Assembly: GCF_018742245.1 (NCBI RefSeq)
Contig: NZ_CP036132.1
Span: forward strand, 1,979,001-2,043,000
Reading direction: 5' to 3'
Length of the DNA stretch: 64,000 bases
Origin: Bacillus mycoides
Lineage (GTDB): Bacteria; Bacillota; Bacilli; Bacillales; Bacillaceae_G
Position numbers and translations under genes: made by a program. Every line of letters starts with the position of its first letter. Position 1 is the stretch's first letter. Below, one piece after another: positions 33,326-42,663 of the stretch. The notes beneath the pieces are model-generated. The model ran no database searches, was not told where the DNA came from, and worked only from the letters and a program-made list of their open reading frames with translations.

Positions 33326-36300
33326 ATGGAGCAACTATTAGTATTGACTTATGGAGACAAAATATATAAGTGCACATTACATCCAAATGAGCAATCAATA
33401 GTGTCGATTGGAAAAGAGTGGACAAATGATATTACGAATCCAAGTTTAGAACAAGAAGTAGAATTAAAGTGGAATAATGAAGTGAACGCTTGGATGGTAG
33501 AAGATCAATTAATAGAATTCAATAAGGAATTTGAGATTGGAAAAACGAAAGACGTGAGCTTGAAAATCTTTATATCTATTATTGGCACAACTAAAGTGTT
33601 TGATATAGGAACGAAACATTCTCTTACAATTAGTCAAAATAGTTATGATGATATCGCTATTACAGGAAGTAGCGTAGATTTAATGTTATCTCGTGAAACG
33701 TTGTACGATTCATTTAAAGTGAACGTATATGACGGGGATGTATTTCATAATTATACGAAGCTACAAGATAGCGTTATGTTAGAAGCAGGAGACCAATTAT
33801 ATTTTGATGGTGTCTTAGTGGAGATTGGCAGTGAAGATATTCAAGTATTGTCTTCAGAAGATAATGTGAAATCTGCATTACCTATTTTAGTAGAATCAGA
33901 AACCTTTTATCAAAGTGGTTATCCAGACTATCATCGTTCACCACGTATTATTTATCGTGAACCAGAAGAGAAAATGACAGTTGCGAAACCATCAAGTAAG
34001 CCGGCAAAACCAACTGAGCATTTAGCAAGAATAATCGCACCTTCTCTTGTCATGATTGTTGTAACAGTATTACTTGCTATTTTTATGAAATATGGTCTAT
34101 TTATATTAGCATCAGTTGCAATGACTGTAGTAACGATAGTTGTTTCTGTCACATCATATATAAAAAATTTAAAGCAATATAAAATCGACATTATTGAACG
34201 TGACAAAAGTTATAGAGATTATATAAAACAAAAAACGAAAGATTTACATGCAGAAAGTGAAAAACAACGCCATGCATTACAGTATCATTATCCAAATGTT
34301 GAAGAAATACGTAATATGGCTGTTCAAGTAAATCCACGTATTTATGAAAAAACAATGCAACATCATGATTTCTTAACATTTAGCGTGGGAACGGGACAAG
34401 CTAATACGAGTTTTGAAATTCAATTTAATGAAGAAGAGTTTAGTCAAACGAAAGATGAATTAATTGATATAGCGCGTGAACTAAGGCAGCGTTATCTTTT
34501 ATTAGAAGATGTACCAGTCGTAACAGATTTAATGAATGGACCAGTAGGCTACATTGGACAGCGATCTTTAGTGCTAGAACAATTACAATTATTAGTCGTA
34601 CAAACCGCTTTATTCCATAGCTATTATGACTTGCAGTTTATTACTATTTTTCCTGAAGAAGAAAAAGAGAAATGGGATTGGATGCGCTGGTTACCTCATG
34701 GAAGTGTTCGCGATATAAATGTACGTGGATTTGTATACCATGATCGTAGCCGAGATCAAGTGTTAAATAGTTTATATCAAATATTAAAAGAGAGAAAACA
34801 AAAAGTAGATGAAAAAAGTTCAACAAATGAAAAACTGTATTTCGCACCACACTATATTGTACTCATTACAGATGAAAAACTAATTTTAGATCATGTTGTT
34901 ATGGAATTTTTCAATGACGACCCGAGTCAATTAGGTGTATCACTTGTATTTGTTCAAGATGTTATGCAAAGTTTACCAGAGCACGTGAAAACGGTAATTG
35001 ATATAAGAGATGCAAAGCAAGGGAACATCATCTTAGAACAAGGAGAGCTTGTTAACCGTCAATTTAAATTGAATCATGTACCGAAAGGGTTCAATTTAGA
35101 AGATGTTTCACGAGCACTAGCACCGTTAAATCATTTGCAAAACTTAAAAAATAGTATTCCAGAAAGCGTAACATTCCTAGAAATGTACGGTGTTGAAAAA
35201 ATAAAAGAGTTAAATATCAAAAGTCGCTGGCAGAAAAATGCAGCACATAAATCTTTAGCTGTACCGCTCGGATTACGCGGTAAAGAAGACATCGTAAACT
35301 TAAATTTACACGAAAAAGCACATGGACCACACGGATTAATAGCTGGTACAACTGGTTCAGGTAAGTCGGAAATTATACAATCGTATATTTTATCTCTAGC
35401 TGTCAATTTCCATCCTTACGAAGTTGCCTTTCTACTAATTGACTATAAAGGCGGCGGTATGGCGAATTTATTCAAAAACTTACCGCATTTATTAGGAACA
35501 ATTACGAACTTAGATGGAGCACAAAGTATGAGAGCGCTCGCATCAATTAAAGCCGAATTACAAAAAAGGCAACGATTATTTGGAGAAAATGATGTGAATC
35601 ATATTAACCAATATCAAAAGCTGTATAAAGATGGTTTAGTAAGTGAGCCAATGCCACATCTATTTTTAATTAGTGATGAATTCGCAGAATTGAAGTCAGA
35701 ACAACCAGAATTCATGAAAGAGTTAGTTTCAACTGCACGTATTGGGCGTTCACTCGGAATCCATTTAATATTAGCTACGCAAAAACCGAGTGGTGTTGTA
35801 GATGATCAAATTTGGAGTAACTCGAAATTCAAACTAGCACTAAAAGTTCAAAATACGTCAGATAGTAATGAGATTTTAAAAACACCAGATGCTGCTGAAA
35901 TTACATTACCAGGACGTGCTTACTTACAAGTTGGGAATAATGAAATTTATGAACTATTCCAATCAGCTTGGAGCGGGGCGGATTATGTAGAAAATAAAGA
36001 GGATAAAGAACATTTAGACGCAACAATATATGCAATAAATGATCTAGGACAATATGAAATATTAAGTGAAGACTTAAGTGGACTTGGTAGCAGTAAAGAA
36101 GTAATAAGCGTACCATCTGAACTTGATGCTGTTATTGACTACATTCACGATTACGCAGAAGTAAATGAAATTGAAGCATTAGCAAGACCATGGTTACCAC
36201 CACTTCCAGAAAGCGTATATTTACAAGACTTACACGCTATTCAATTCAAAGAAGCATGGACGAAAGAAAAGAAACCATTAAAAGCAACAGTTGGTCTACT

Positions 36301-37837
36301 AGATCAGCCTGAATTACAATCACAGACGCCGTTAACATTAGATATTAGTAAAGACGGGCACGTGGCAGTCTTCTCAAGTCCAGGTTACGGAAAATCAACA
36401 TTCTTACAATCAGTCATTATGGATGTAGCTCGTCAGCATAGTCCGGAGCATTTGCATGTGTATTTATTGGACTTCGGAACAAATGGTTTAATGCCATTAA
36501 AATCTTTACCGCATGTGGCAGACATCATTACACTAGACCAAGTTGAAAAATGTGAGAAGTTTCTTCGTCGTATAGAAGACCTATTAAAAGATAGAAAGCA
36601 ATTGCTAAGTAAATATGGCGTTGCAAGTCTTGAAATGTATGAGAGAGCTAGTAAAGAAGTATTACCAACAGTATTAATTACGTTAGATAACTATGATGCT
36701 GTTAGAGAAGCTGGATTTGTCGAAGACTTTGAACGCATTGTTGCACAAATTGTACGTGAAGGGGCAGCGGTAGGAATTCATTTAATGCTTACGGCTACAC
36801 GTCAAAATGCATTGAGAGTACAAGTAAATACAAATATTAAACTACAAATTGCTCTATATATGATAGATGAGGCAGAATCTAGAGCTATTGTAGGAAGAAC
36901 AGAGTTAAAAATTGAAGAATTAGCAGGCCGTGGTTTAGTTAAAATTGACGAACCAACAATATTCCAAACAGCTTTACCGACAGATGGAGAAGATGTACTT
37001 ACTCGAATTGAAAATATACAAGCTGAAGGAAAAGAGATGGATTCCTTCTGGGATGGAGAAAGACCGAAAGCAATTCCTATGGTACCTGAAGTTCTGGAAT
37101 ACAAAGAATTTATTGCATGGCCAGAAACAAGGAAAATTATTGAAGCAGGCAAACTAACATTTGGTGTAGAAACAGAAAGCGTTACACCTCTCGAATTAGA
37201 TTTAACGGAAGCGTCTAATATTGTTGTAGGGGGAATTAAGAAAGATGAAGTTGAAAATGTAGTTCATCAATTCCTTCAACAATTAGCAGACAGTGGACAC
37301 TTTGATCTAGGTTTAATTGATACAAGAACACGCAATTTCTCAAACTATAGAGAGAGCGCTGCTTTATATGTAGCTGAAAAAACAGGAATTGAGAAAACGA
37401 TTAAACAAGTTACAAATGCTTATAAATCGAGAGAAGCGGCGTTTAAAGAGGAGCAGGAAGCATCAAGTGAAACAGTGAACCCAGCTGAATTTATTAAGAA
37501 ATTTAAGCCGATTGTAATCGTAATTGCAGATGTAAATGATATTTTAAGTAATTTAGAAGATAGTGATATATATAGTTTAGCGGAATTAATAACAAATGGT
37601 GCATTTATGGGCATCCACTTCGTAATTGGCTGTGATGTTGATTCAATTGACAGTCGATACGATTTAGTTTCAAAAACAATAAAAACGCAATCTCATGTTA
37701 TTTTACTTAGAAAATCATCAGGCCAAATGGTCTTTGATGTATCTAATAAAGATTTAAGTAGTACAAAATTAAATCCATTTGAAGGGTATTTTGTTGAAAA
37801 TCGTTTTGCTACTAGAATTAAAGTGCCAACTATTTAA
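33326..37837 (+). CDS. essC: Type VII secretion ATPase EssC (FtsK/SpoIIIE family)
   Basis: The 1503-aa protein has N-terminal FHA-like domains (about 1-190), two membrane helices (about 233-278), then three FtsK-type ATPase domains. Domain 1 has a full Walker A GTTGSGKSE (about 674) and a later LFLISDEFAELKS; domain 2 has SPGYGKSTF (about 1018); domain 3 (about 1290-1500) has a degenerate site. EssC is the motor of T7SSb and determines effector selectivity. Length is typical of EssC/YukBA. The following genes start 12 bp later, so the LXG cassette is probably transcribed with it. Confidence 0.94.
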   Translation: MEQLLVLTYGDKIYKCTLHPNEQSIVSIGKEWTNDITNPSLEQEVELKWNNEVNAWMVEDQLIEFNKEFEIGKTKDVSLKIFISIIGTTKVFDIGTKHSLTISQNSYDDIAITGSSVDLMLSRETLYDSFKVNVYDGDVFHNYTKLQDSVMLEAGDQLYFDGVLVEIGSEDIQVLSSEDNVKSALPILVESETFYQSGYPDYHRSPRIIYREPEEKMTVAKPSSKPAKPTEHLARIIAPSLVMIVVTVLLAIFMKYGLFILASVAMTVVTIVVSVTSYIKNLKQYKIDIIERDKSYRDYIKQKTKDLHAESEKQRHALQYHYPNVEEIRNMAVQVNPRIYEKTMQHHDFLTFSVGTGQANTSFEIQFNEEEFSQTKDELIDIARELRQRYLLLEDVPVVTDLMNGPVGYIGQRSLVLEQLQLLVVQTALFHSYYDLQFITIFPEEEKEKWDWMRWLPHGSVRDINVRGFVYHDRSRDQVLNSLYQILKERKQKVDEKSSTNEKLYFAPHYIVLITDEKLILDHVVMEFFNDDPSQLGVSLVFVQDVMQSLPEHVKTVIDIRDAKQGNIILEQGELVNRQFKLNHVPKGFNLEDVSRALAPLNHLQNLKNSIPESVTFLEMYGVEKIKELNIKSRWQKNAAHKSLAVPLGLRGKEDIVNLNLHEKAHGPHGLIAGTTGSGKSEIIQSYILSLAVNFHPYEVAFLLIDYKGGGMANLFKNLPHLLGTITNLDGAQSMRALASIKAELQKRQRLFGENDVNHINQYQKLYKDGLVSEPMPHLFLISDEFAELKSEQPEFMKELVSTARIGRSLGIHLILATQKPSGVVDDQIWSNSKFKLALKVQNTSDSNEILKTPDAAEITLPGRAYLQVGNNEIYELFQSAWSGADYVENKEDKEHLDATIYAINDLGQYEILSEDLSGLGSSKEVISVPSELDAVIDYIHDYAEVNEIEALARPWLPPLPESVYLQDLHAIQFKEAWTKEKKPLKATVGLLDQPELQSQTPLTLDISKDGHVAVFSSPGYGKSTFLQSVIMDVARQHSPEHLHVYLLDFGTNGLMPLKSLPHVADIITLDQVEKCEKFLRRIEDLLKDRKQLLSKYGVASLEMYERASKEVLPTVLITLDNYDAVREAGFVEDFERIVAQIVREGAAVGIHLMLTATRQNALRVQVNTNIKLQIALYMIDEAESRAIVGRTELKIEELAGRGLVKIDEPTIFQTALPTDGEDVLTRIENIQAEGKEMDSFWDGERPKAIPMVPEVLEYKEFIAWPETRKIIEAGKLTFGVETESVTPLELDLTEASNIVVGGIKKDEVENVVHQFLQQLADSGHFDLGLIDTRTRNFSNYRESAALYVAEKTGIEKTIKQVTNAYKSREAAFKEEQEASSETVNPAEFIKKFKPIVIVIADVNDILSNLEDSDIYSLAELITNGAFMGIHFVIGCDVDSIDSRYDLVSKTIKTQSHVILLRKSSGQMVFDVSNKDLSSTKLNPFEGYFVENRFATRIKVPTI

Positions 37838-37849
37838 GGGGGGATTTGC

Positions 37850-38272
37850 ATGGGGATAGAGGAATTAAATAGTCAAAAATCTGGTTTATTAAGTAGTATA
37901 AGTCATCAACAAGGGCAATTGGCTGAATTACAAATGAAACTAAGAAGGCTAATAACTGCTAAGGGGAAATTTGTAAATAATCTTGAAGCAATTAAACAAA
38001 ATCAAGAGCAGTTTAAGTCTTTAGAAATAAACGAGAGTAGTTGGAAAGGGCAAAGAGCAACTACTTTTAAAGAAACGTATGAACAACAAGTTATTTCTAA
38101 TTTAGGGAAGTTTATTGGAGAACTAGGGAGAGTGCAAGAAGACATCGATCAAGCCATACGGCGGCTTGAAAGAGAAATCGCTGCATGTGAGTCTAGTATT
38201 CTTTCATTAAGTCGAAGTGTTTCAATGGTTGACGCTAGTATTCAAGTAGAAGTACAGAAGGCGGGGAAATGA
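37850..38272 (+). CDS. DUF5082-type helical partner of an LXG effector (YwqH-like)
   Basis: The 140-aa protein is almost wholly helical, with a WKGQRATTF segment (about 62-70) recalling the WXG bend, and coiled-coil heptads on both sides. It matches the DUF5082/YwqH type: small proteins encoded just upstream of LXG toxins that help present them to the T7SS. The start (ATG after AAGGGGGGATTTGC) lies 12 bp after essC, and the next gene starts 3 bp after its stop. Confidence 0.8.
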   Translation: MGIEELNSQKSGLLSSISHQQGQLAELQMKLRRLITAKGKFVNNLEAIKQNQEQFKSLEINESSWKGQRATTFKETYEQQVISNLGKFIGELGRVQEDIDQAIRRLEREIAACESSILSLSRSVSMVDASIQVEVQKAGK

Positions 38273-38275
38273 TAA

Positions 38276-38572
38276 ATGGGGGAAATTAAATTAAATAAAG
38301 GGGTATTTGATGCGAAAGTAAGTGAATTGAAAAGTGGCGCTAGTGATTTAGGTAAGACTAAATTTAATGGTATGCAGTTACATCGTACGAATTTAAGTAA
38401 ACTGAAAAAATATTGTGAAGCGATCGAAAAGTTATCGAAAAAAGTGCAGCAATATGAACAAATACTCCAAAAAGATATTAGTAGAATTCAGCAAACAGGA
38501 CAAGAAATGGTTCAGCAAGATGAAAAGCTTGGAAAAGATTTGAAAGACAGTTCAGCTCACCGTGCTATGTAA
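38276..38572 (+). CDS. DUF5344-type helical partner of an LXG effector (YwqI-like)
   Basis: This 98-aa protein is a small helical hairpin with the pattern GVFDAKVSELK...LSKLKKYCEAIEKLSKKVQQYEQIL, typical of the DUF5344/YwqI family encoded with LXG toxins. It is thought to bind the LXG domain and act as a targeting partner. It sits between the DUF5082-type gene and the LXG gene, 20 bp before the latter, completing the usual three-gene pre-toxin cassette. Confidence 0.78.
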   Translation: MGEIKLNKGVFDAKVSELKSGASDLGKTKFNGMQLHRTNLSKLKKYCEAIEKLSKKVQQYEQILQKDISRIQQTGQEMVQQDEKLGKDLKDSSAHRAM

Positions 38573-38592
38573 AGGGATAGGAGGGAGAAAAT

Positions 38593-40101
38593 ATGAGCAA
38601 AATCATAGAGTTACAAGAAGTAAAAGAACTGCAAGAGCGCTTTAATTCAAGTGCCGAAGAGTTAAATCAACATTTGGAAACATTGCAGCAAAAAATAGAG
38701 GACTTTACACAAATTAACTCTTTTCAAGGGAAAGCTGCTGATACTATTAAGAATCATTTATCTACAGTTCATGGAGCTGTTATCACTGGATTTACAGTTA
38801 CAACGGAAATGTTAAAAAGTCAATTTCAAAAAGCAATAGAGGAGTTTAACAGTGAGGTTGACAGTGATGCAGATGCGAAAATTCATGGAAGTTATTTGGA
38901 TGATGTAAAGAAAAAAGTTAATGGATATAGTGAGGGATTCAGCCACTCTAATGAAGAGGCAAAAAAAACAGTAGGTACGATTAGTGACATCGTCGCAATT
39001 CAATATCCATCATCATCAAGCATCACTGAAGGCGCTGTAAAAAGCCAAAAAGAAATCAGTGATACATTAGAAAAATTAGAGACTTATAACAGTAAGCAAA
39101 GTGACCTGCAAGAGTTTGATGAATTAATGCGTAAAATAGATGAGGGAATGAAACAAATAAAAGTGAATAATGGGAATTTGTCTAGCGCCTCAATAGGGAA
39201 GTTATTAGCTGACACATCAATTGGAAATATCATTAAGGGATTGGCAGATGCCATGACTAAGTTTGATATTGGGAATAAGGGAGCTAAGGCTACTTTAAAT
39301 GCTTACATACGCATGCATTATGTTACAAAGAAATTGGGTTTGGAAGTTCTTTTCGATCCTAAAGGCCGAAAAGGTAAAGGGGCATATACATTATCGACTT
39401 CTAAGAAAGAAGATATGGTTTTAGCAGAAAGAATACTTAAAATGGATAATAAAGATGACGTGTTATTCAAATATTTAAAGGATAAATTAGAATTTAAATT
39501 CGAGGGTTTGAAAACAACAAAGGAACAAATAAAAAAGGCACGCAGAAATATTTATAAATTACCAGAGTTTCAAAATTACGCAGATTTTCAAATGGATCGG
39601 GAGAACAAAGGATTGCCTACCGCTATTGGGAAAAAAGGACTGAGTTCATTTAAAGCTGCTTGGGCAGACGGCTTAAAGGATATTAATCCTATGAAATGGA
39701 AAGAAGCGTTTAAAGGCCTAGGTAAAGCAGGAGGAATATTGAAAGGAGCAGGTATTTTTGGAGCGGTTGTGTCAGTTGGAGGTAATGTTGTTGATGCTAA
39801 AGAAGGTGGTTGGCAGTTAAAAGATGTAGTGGATATAGCAACAGATTCAGCTGTAGATATTGGAGCAAATGCTGGAGCGATGGCAGCTGGTGCTGTAGCA
39901 GGATCGTTTTTCCTTCCGCCGCTTGGTACTGTGGTAGGAGCTGGTGTTGCAGTTGGTATTACAGCGGTAGCAAATATAAAATGGAAAAAATTCGGTGGGG
40001 ACAGTGCGATTGATCTTGCTAAAAAAGGAGTCAAAAATGTAACTGAAAAGATAGAAGAAAAATTTAAAATAGGGGAGAAACTTAAATCTATATTTTGGTA
40101 A
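38593..40101 (+). CDS. LXG-domain T7SS effector with glycine-rich hydrophobic C-terminus
   Basis: The 502-aa protein has an N-terminal LXG domain (about 1-200, helical, EVKELQERFNSSAEELNQHL), a middle region (about 200-350) and a C-terminal region (about 355-470) dominated by Gly/Ala and hydrophobic residues (GLGKAGGILKGAGIFGAVVS, AGAMAAGAVAGSFFLPPLGT). LXG proteins are T7SSb antibacterial toxins. This C-terminus has no nuclease motif and resembles glycine-zipper, pore-forming toxins, consistent with membrane action. Membrane proteins encoded from 26 bp downstream would be the matching immunity factors. Toxicity is inference. Confidence 0.85.
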   Translation: MSKIIELQEVKELQERFNSSAEELNQHLETLQQKIEDFTQINSFQGKAADTIKNHLSTVHGAVITGFTVTTEMLKSQFQKAIEEFNSEVDSDADAKIHGSYLDDVKKKVNGYSEGFSHSNEEAKKTVGTISDIVAIQYPSSSSITEGAVKSQKEISDTLEKLETYNSKQSDLQEFDELMRKIDEGMKQIKVNNGNLSSASIGKLLADTSIGNIIKGLADAMTKFDIGNKGAKATLNAYIRMHYVTKKLGLEVLFDPKGRKGKGAYTLSTSKKEDMVLAERILKMDNKDDVLFKYLKDKLEFKFEGLKTTKEQIKKARRNIYKLPEFQNYADFQMDRENKGLPTAIGKKGLSSFKAAWADGLKDINPMKWKEAFKGLGKAGGILKGAGIFGAVVSVGGNVVDAKEGGWQLKDVVDIATDSAVDIGANAGAMAAGAVAGSFFLPPLGTVVGAGVAVGITAVANIKWKKFGGDSAIDLAKKGVKNVTEKIEEKFKIGEKLKSIFW

Positions 40102-40127
40102 TTAGACTACACGAAAGGTGCAGATAG

Positions 40128-40904
40128 ATGATGTGGGATATAAAAGAAGAAGATTTAGATGAATTTCGAGTAACATGTAGCAGGCGTTTAAGCCCTGAAG
40201 GTGCTATGGTTTTCTTTATTGGAGGGATAGTTTATACTTCAGTATTTATGTTTTTTATTTTTATGGGGGGATTGGAGTATTATAATACTTTCTTTGACAA
40301 AACAATTGTTAAAATTGAAATTGGGTTATATAGCTTACAAATAATGTTTTTAATTCTATATTCATTTCCAAAAGTGTGTTTTAAATTACAAAAACTACAA
40401 ACGTTTGTAATATTATTATATGCATTTCAATTAGGTACTATAACATTCACAGCGTTGATTCTTCCTGGGATTTCTGATGATTCAATTGACAGAATTAAAT
40501 TAATATATGTAGGTATGTTATTTCTAGGAGCAGTCATTGTTCACATTGTGACAACTATCGATACGTTTAAACAAGCGAGTGAAGGTGCGTTCAGTAAGGA
40601 TGAAAGATCCACCTCATTTTTTAGTAAAACAAAAGGGAATGTGATGAAGTGGGCTACACTATATGCACTAACCCTTCTTGTTTTGATTTATTTTCATACT
40701 AATTATGCGTTCGATGTCTTAGTCCTTTATGTGGTAGGTACTGTATTAATGTATACAATTGCTGTCGGTGCAGCTGAATTTCAGCTATTAATGTATTGTA
40801 GATTTAAATTCCCTTCATTTAACATATCGTGGGAGCAACATAAAAGAGAGACTCCAAGATATCAAAAGAAAAATAAAAAAGGTAAATCAAAACGTAAGGC
40901 GTAA
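40128..40904 (+). CDS. Six-TM paralog 1 of the LXG-linked array (tail type i)
   Basis: This 258-aa protein starts 26 bp after the LXG stop. It opens with two ATGs; the second (40131) gives the MWDIKEEDL start shared by the family. Membrane helices are near residues 27-50, 65-85, 93-113, 126-146, 174-192 and 199-222. Family signatures are RLSPEGA, KQASEGAFS, FFSKTK and AAEFQLL-YCRFKFPSFNISWE. The tail is the basic type i form (WEQHKRETPRYQKKNKKGK). No known family is recognised. Position directly behind the toxin makes it the best candidate for the cognate immunity protein. Confidence 0.85.
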   Translation: MMWDIKEEDLDEFRVTCSRRLSPEGAMVFFIGGIVYTSVFMFFIFMGGLEYYNTFFDKTIVKIEIGLYSLQIMFLILYSFPKVCFKLQKLQTFVILLYAFQLGTITFTALILPGISDDSIDRIKLIYVGMLFLGAVIVHIVTTIDTFKQASEGAFSKDERSTSFFSKTKGNVMKWATLYALTLLVLIYFHTNYAFDVLVLYVVGTVLMYTIAVGAAEFQLLMYCRFKFPSFNISWEQHKRETPRYQKKNKKGKSKRKA

Positions 40905-40917
40905 AGGAAATGAGTAT

Positions 40918-40980
40918 AGTAGGTTTAAATGTTCGCCATTTATTATAATGTGGAAGGAATATGAAAGAGAGCGTAAGTGA
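40918..40980 (+). pseudogene. Displaced C-terminal tail remnant of the six-TM family
   Basis: Fourteen bp after paralog 1, a frame reads SRFKCSPFIIMWKEYERERK and a stop. It matches the family's C-terminal RFKFPSFNITWE region but with no body. DNA similarity to the type iii tail continues to about 41027 with frameshifts. It looks like an older tail left behind when another tail was joined to the gene. Confidence 0.6.
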
Positions 40981-41040
40981 CATTTGAAGAAACAAAAGAA
41001 TATATAGCCAAGAGAAAGAATAGTAAAAGGAGTAGGTATT

Positions 41041-41502
41041 ATGAAAATTCAATATAAAGCATTATCACTTTTAAATTTAATTAGTATTACTCAAATTGTA
41101 AAAAAAGAAGATTGGTTATTACCTGCTATCGCACTGAGAAATCAAGTTGTTCATAATGGAATATATGCTGTAGGTCCTGTTCTTTTTAAATATCAGCCAT
41201 TGGACAATGAACCAGAGTACGGCGAATATACGTATTCTGTTCCAGTAAATGAACGTGTTAAATTAGGGGAGAATTCTGCATATGAATACGTTGATGGATT
41301 AATTATTGAAGAGGCATTAAGTGTTCGATTTACTGATGAAGATGGTGATATTGAGGAGGCTTATAATTTAATACATGAGTTTGCAGAACAGCATCATATT
41401 AAATTAGATAATGGTTTTTATCACGTATGTTTAGACGTATACGGTGACATGTGGCTAGATATTTATGCTCCTATTATAGAAGTAGGTGAAACAATAAAAT
41501 GA
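41041..41502 (+). CDS. DUF5085 family protein (first of pair)
   Basis: The 153-aa soluble protein begins MKIQYKALSLLNLISITQIV and has a PVNERV segment and an acidic middle. It matches the DUF5085 type commonly found beside LXG toxins of Bacillus. Its role is unknown; a chaperone or immunity-like function has been proposed for proteins in such clusters. The ATG follows AAAAGGAGTAGGTATT. It overlaps the second DUF5085 gene by 4 bp (ATGA), so they are coupled. A decayed copy of its N-terminus lies at 44377. Confidence 0.75.
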   Translation: MKIQYKALSLLNLISITQIVKKEDWLLPAIALRNQVVHNGIYAVGPVLFKYQPLDNEPEYGEYTYSVPVNERVKLGENSAYEYVDGLIIEEALSVRFTDEDGDIEEAYNLIHEFAEQHHIKLDNGFYHVCLDVYGDMWLDIYAPIIEVGETIK

Positions 41503-41945
41503 TAATTGAAGGACAAAGTATTGCATATACAAATGTTGTTTCGAAAGAGTACTATTTTCATTACGAAGATATGGAAGAAGCAATTGAACATTTTATGTCA
41601 GAAATTGCAACAGCGAATTTAACAGTAAAAGGTCCGATGTTTTATGCTTTGAAAAATATACCATCTGATGAAAATATGTACGTTGAATTATTCATGCCAG
41701 TAAATGAGGATAAAATTCCAGCATCAGAAACACTTCAATTTAGGAGCTATTATTATGTTGATGAGATGCTCATGAAACGATATACGGGAGATTATGAAAA
41801 ATTAACAGAGCAGGTATATGGTGAAATGCTTCTGTATATGGAGGATAATAATCTGAATTTAGCCTCGCCAATTTATCATGTGTTTAGCGGTGATGAGTCT
41901 TTACAGTATGTTGAAGTGAAAATCGCGGTATATAGTGAAGTATAA
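41499..41945 (+). CDS. DUF5085 family protein (second of pair)
   Basis: The 148-aa protein has the same fold pattern as its neighbour (strand, PMFYALKNIPSDENMYVELFMPVNED, then EDNNLNLASPIYHVF), so the pair arose by duplication. It has no membrane helices. Translation should be coupled to the first gene. Function is unknown; heterodimer formation with the neighbour is plausible. A terminator follows at 42039. Confidence 0.72.
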   Translation: MIIEGQSIAYTNVVSKEYYFHYEDMEEAIEHFMSEIATANLTVKGPMFYALKNIPSDENMYVELFMPVNEDKIPASETLQFRSYYYVDEMLMKRYTGDYEKLTEQVYGEMLLYMEDNNLNLASPIYHVFSGDESLQYVEVKIAVYSEV

Positions 41946-42038
41946 TATTTGAAGCTTGAGATTTTTAAAATGTGGAAGCATCATGAAATATCTTAAAAGA
42001 GATAGTTTTGTATAGAATATGGGGATGTGACATAAATA

Positions 42039-42075
42039 AAACCTTCTCTTCTCTTTAGAATGAGGAGGTTTTTTA
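42039..42075 (+). terminator. Intrinsic terminator after the DUF5085 pair
   Basis: AAACCTTCTC pairs with GAGGAGGTTT (one G-U) and a T-run follows. A related hairpin occurs at 42577-42613. Confidence 0.8.
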
Positions 42076-42235
42076 TTCTAAAATCTATATGTAATTGATT
42101 GAACAATTCGACATAAGATTTTTCAATTGGATCAATCTGTATTGGTAGTAGTTACGTTCTGCAGTTCGCTTTGTTTTTATTTTGAAAGGGAAAATTTATT
42201 CGAAAGTCAATTTGTAAAGAGGGGAAGGTGTTATT

Positions 42236-42481
42236 TTGAATAAGGATCGGAATGTTTCGGAAACAGAGAAAAGTTTTTTTGAAAGGACAATAGTATCTAT
42301 ATATAAAGCGTTAGAATTTATAATGAAGTATACAATGATTATAATAATAATAATGTCAATATTTGTGATAATTGCTGCTGTTTATTTTAAAATATATGAG
42401 GGGATAGGGGCGGGTGTATTTCTCTTAATCTCGTCATTATTTGCATATTTGGTATTTTTTAAGAAAAGTAAAAATGCCTAA
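42236..42481 (+). CDS. Small two-helix membrane protein (copy 1)
   Basis: A TTG start at 42236 follows GGGGAAGGTGTTATT. The 81-aa product has two membrane helices (about 31-50 and 55-75) and ends in KKSKNA. The protein at 46262 has the same start type, an MNKD N-terminus, E-K-x-x-F-E segment and a similar C-terminal F-x-K-S-K end, so the two are paralogs. Each lies just upstream of a six-TM gene with type ii tail. Function is unknown; an accessory immunity role is possible. Confidence 0.65.
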   Translation: MNKDRNVSETEKSFFERTIVSIYKALEFIMKYTMIIIIIMSIFVIIAAVYFKIYEGIGAGVFLLISSLFAYLVFFKKSKNA

Positions 42482-42576
42482 ATTAATAGCGAAAATAAAA
42501 TTTCAAAGATTAAAAACTATAATACATTATTTGAAGAGGGAAAGTTTTGAATATGGCATGAATGTATAACAGCAAG

Positions 42577-42613
42577 AAAACCTTCTCTTTTCGTTAAAAT
42601 GAGAAGGTTTTTA
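42577..42613 (+). terminator. Intrinsic terminator before six-TM paralog 2
   Basis: AAAACCTTCTC pairs perfectly with GAGAAGGTTTT and is followed by T residues. It divides the array into separate transcription units. Confidence 0.8.
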
Positions 42614-42663
42614 TTTTTAATCTACATGATTTAAGTAAAGGTAGTTAAAGGTGGGAAACTTGG

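Noticed and set aside
39588..40034. 148-aa minus-strand ORF opposite the LXG C-terminus
   Set aside because: Pro/Ala/Thr-rich content is the antisense of Gly/Ala codons; no ribosome site.
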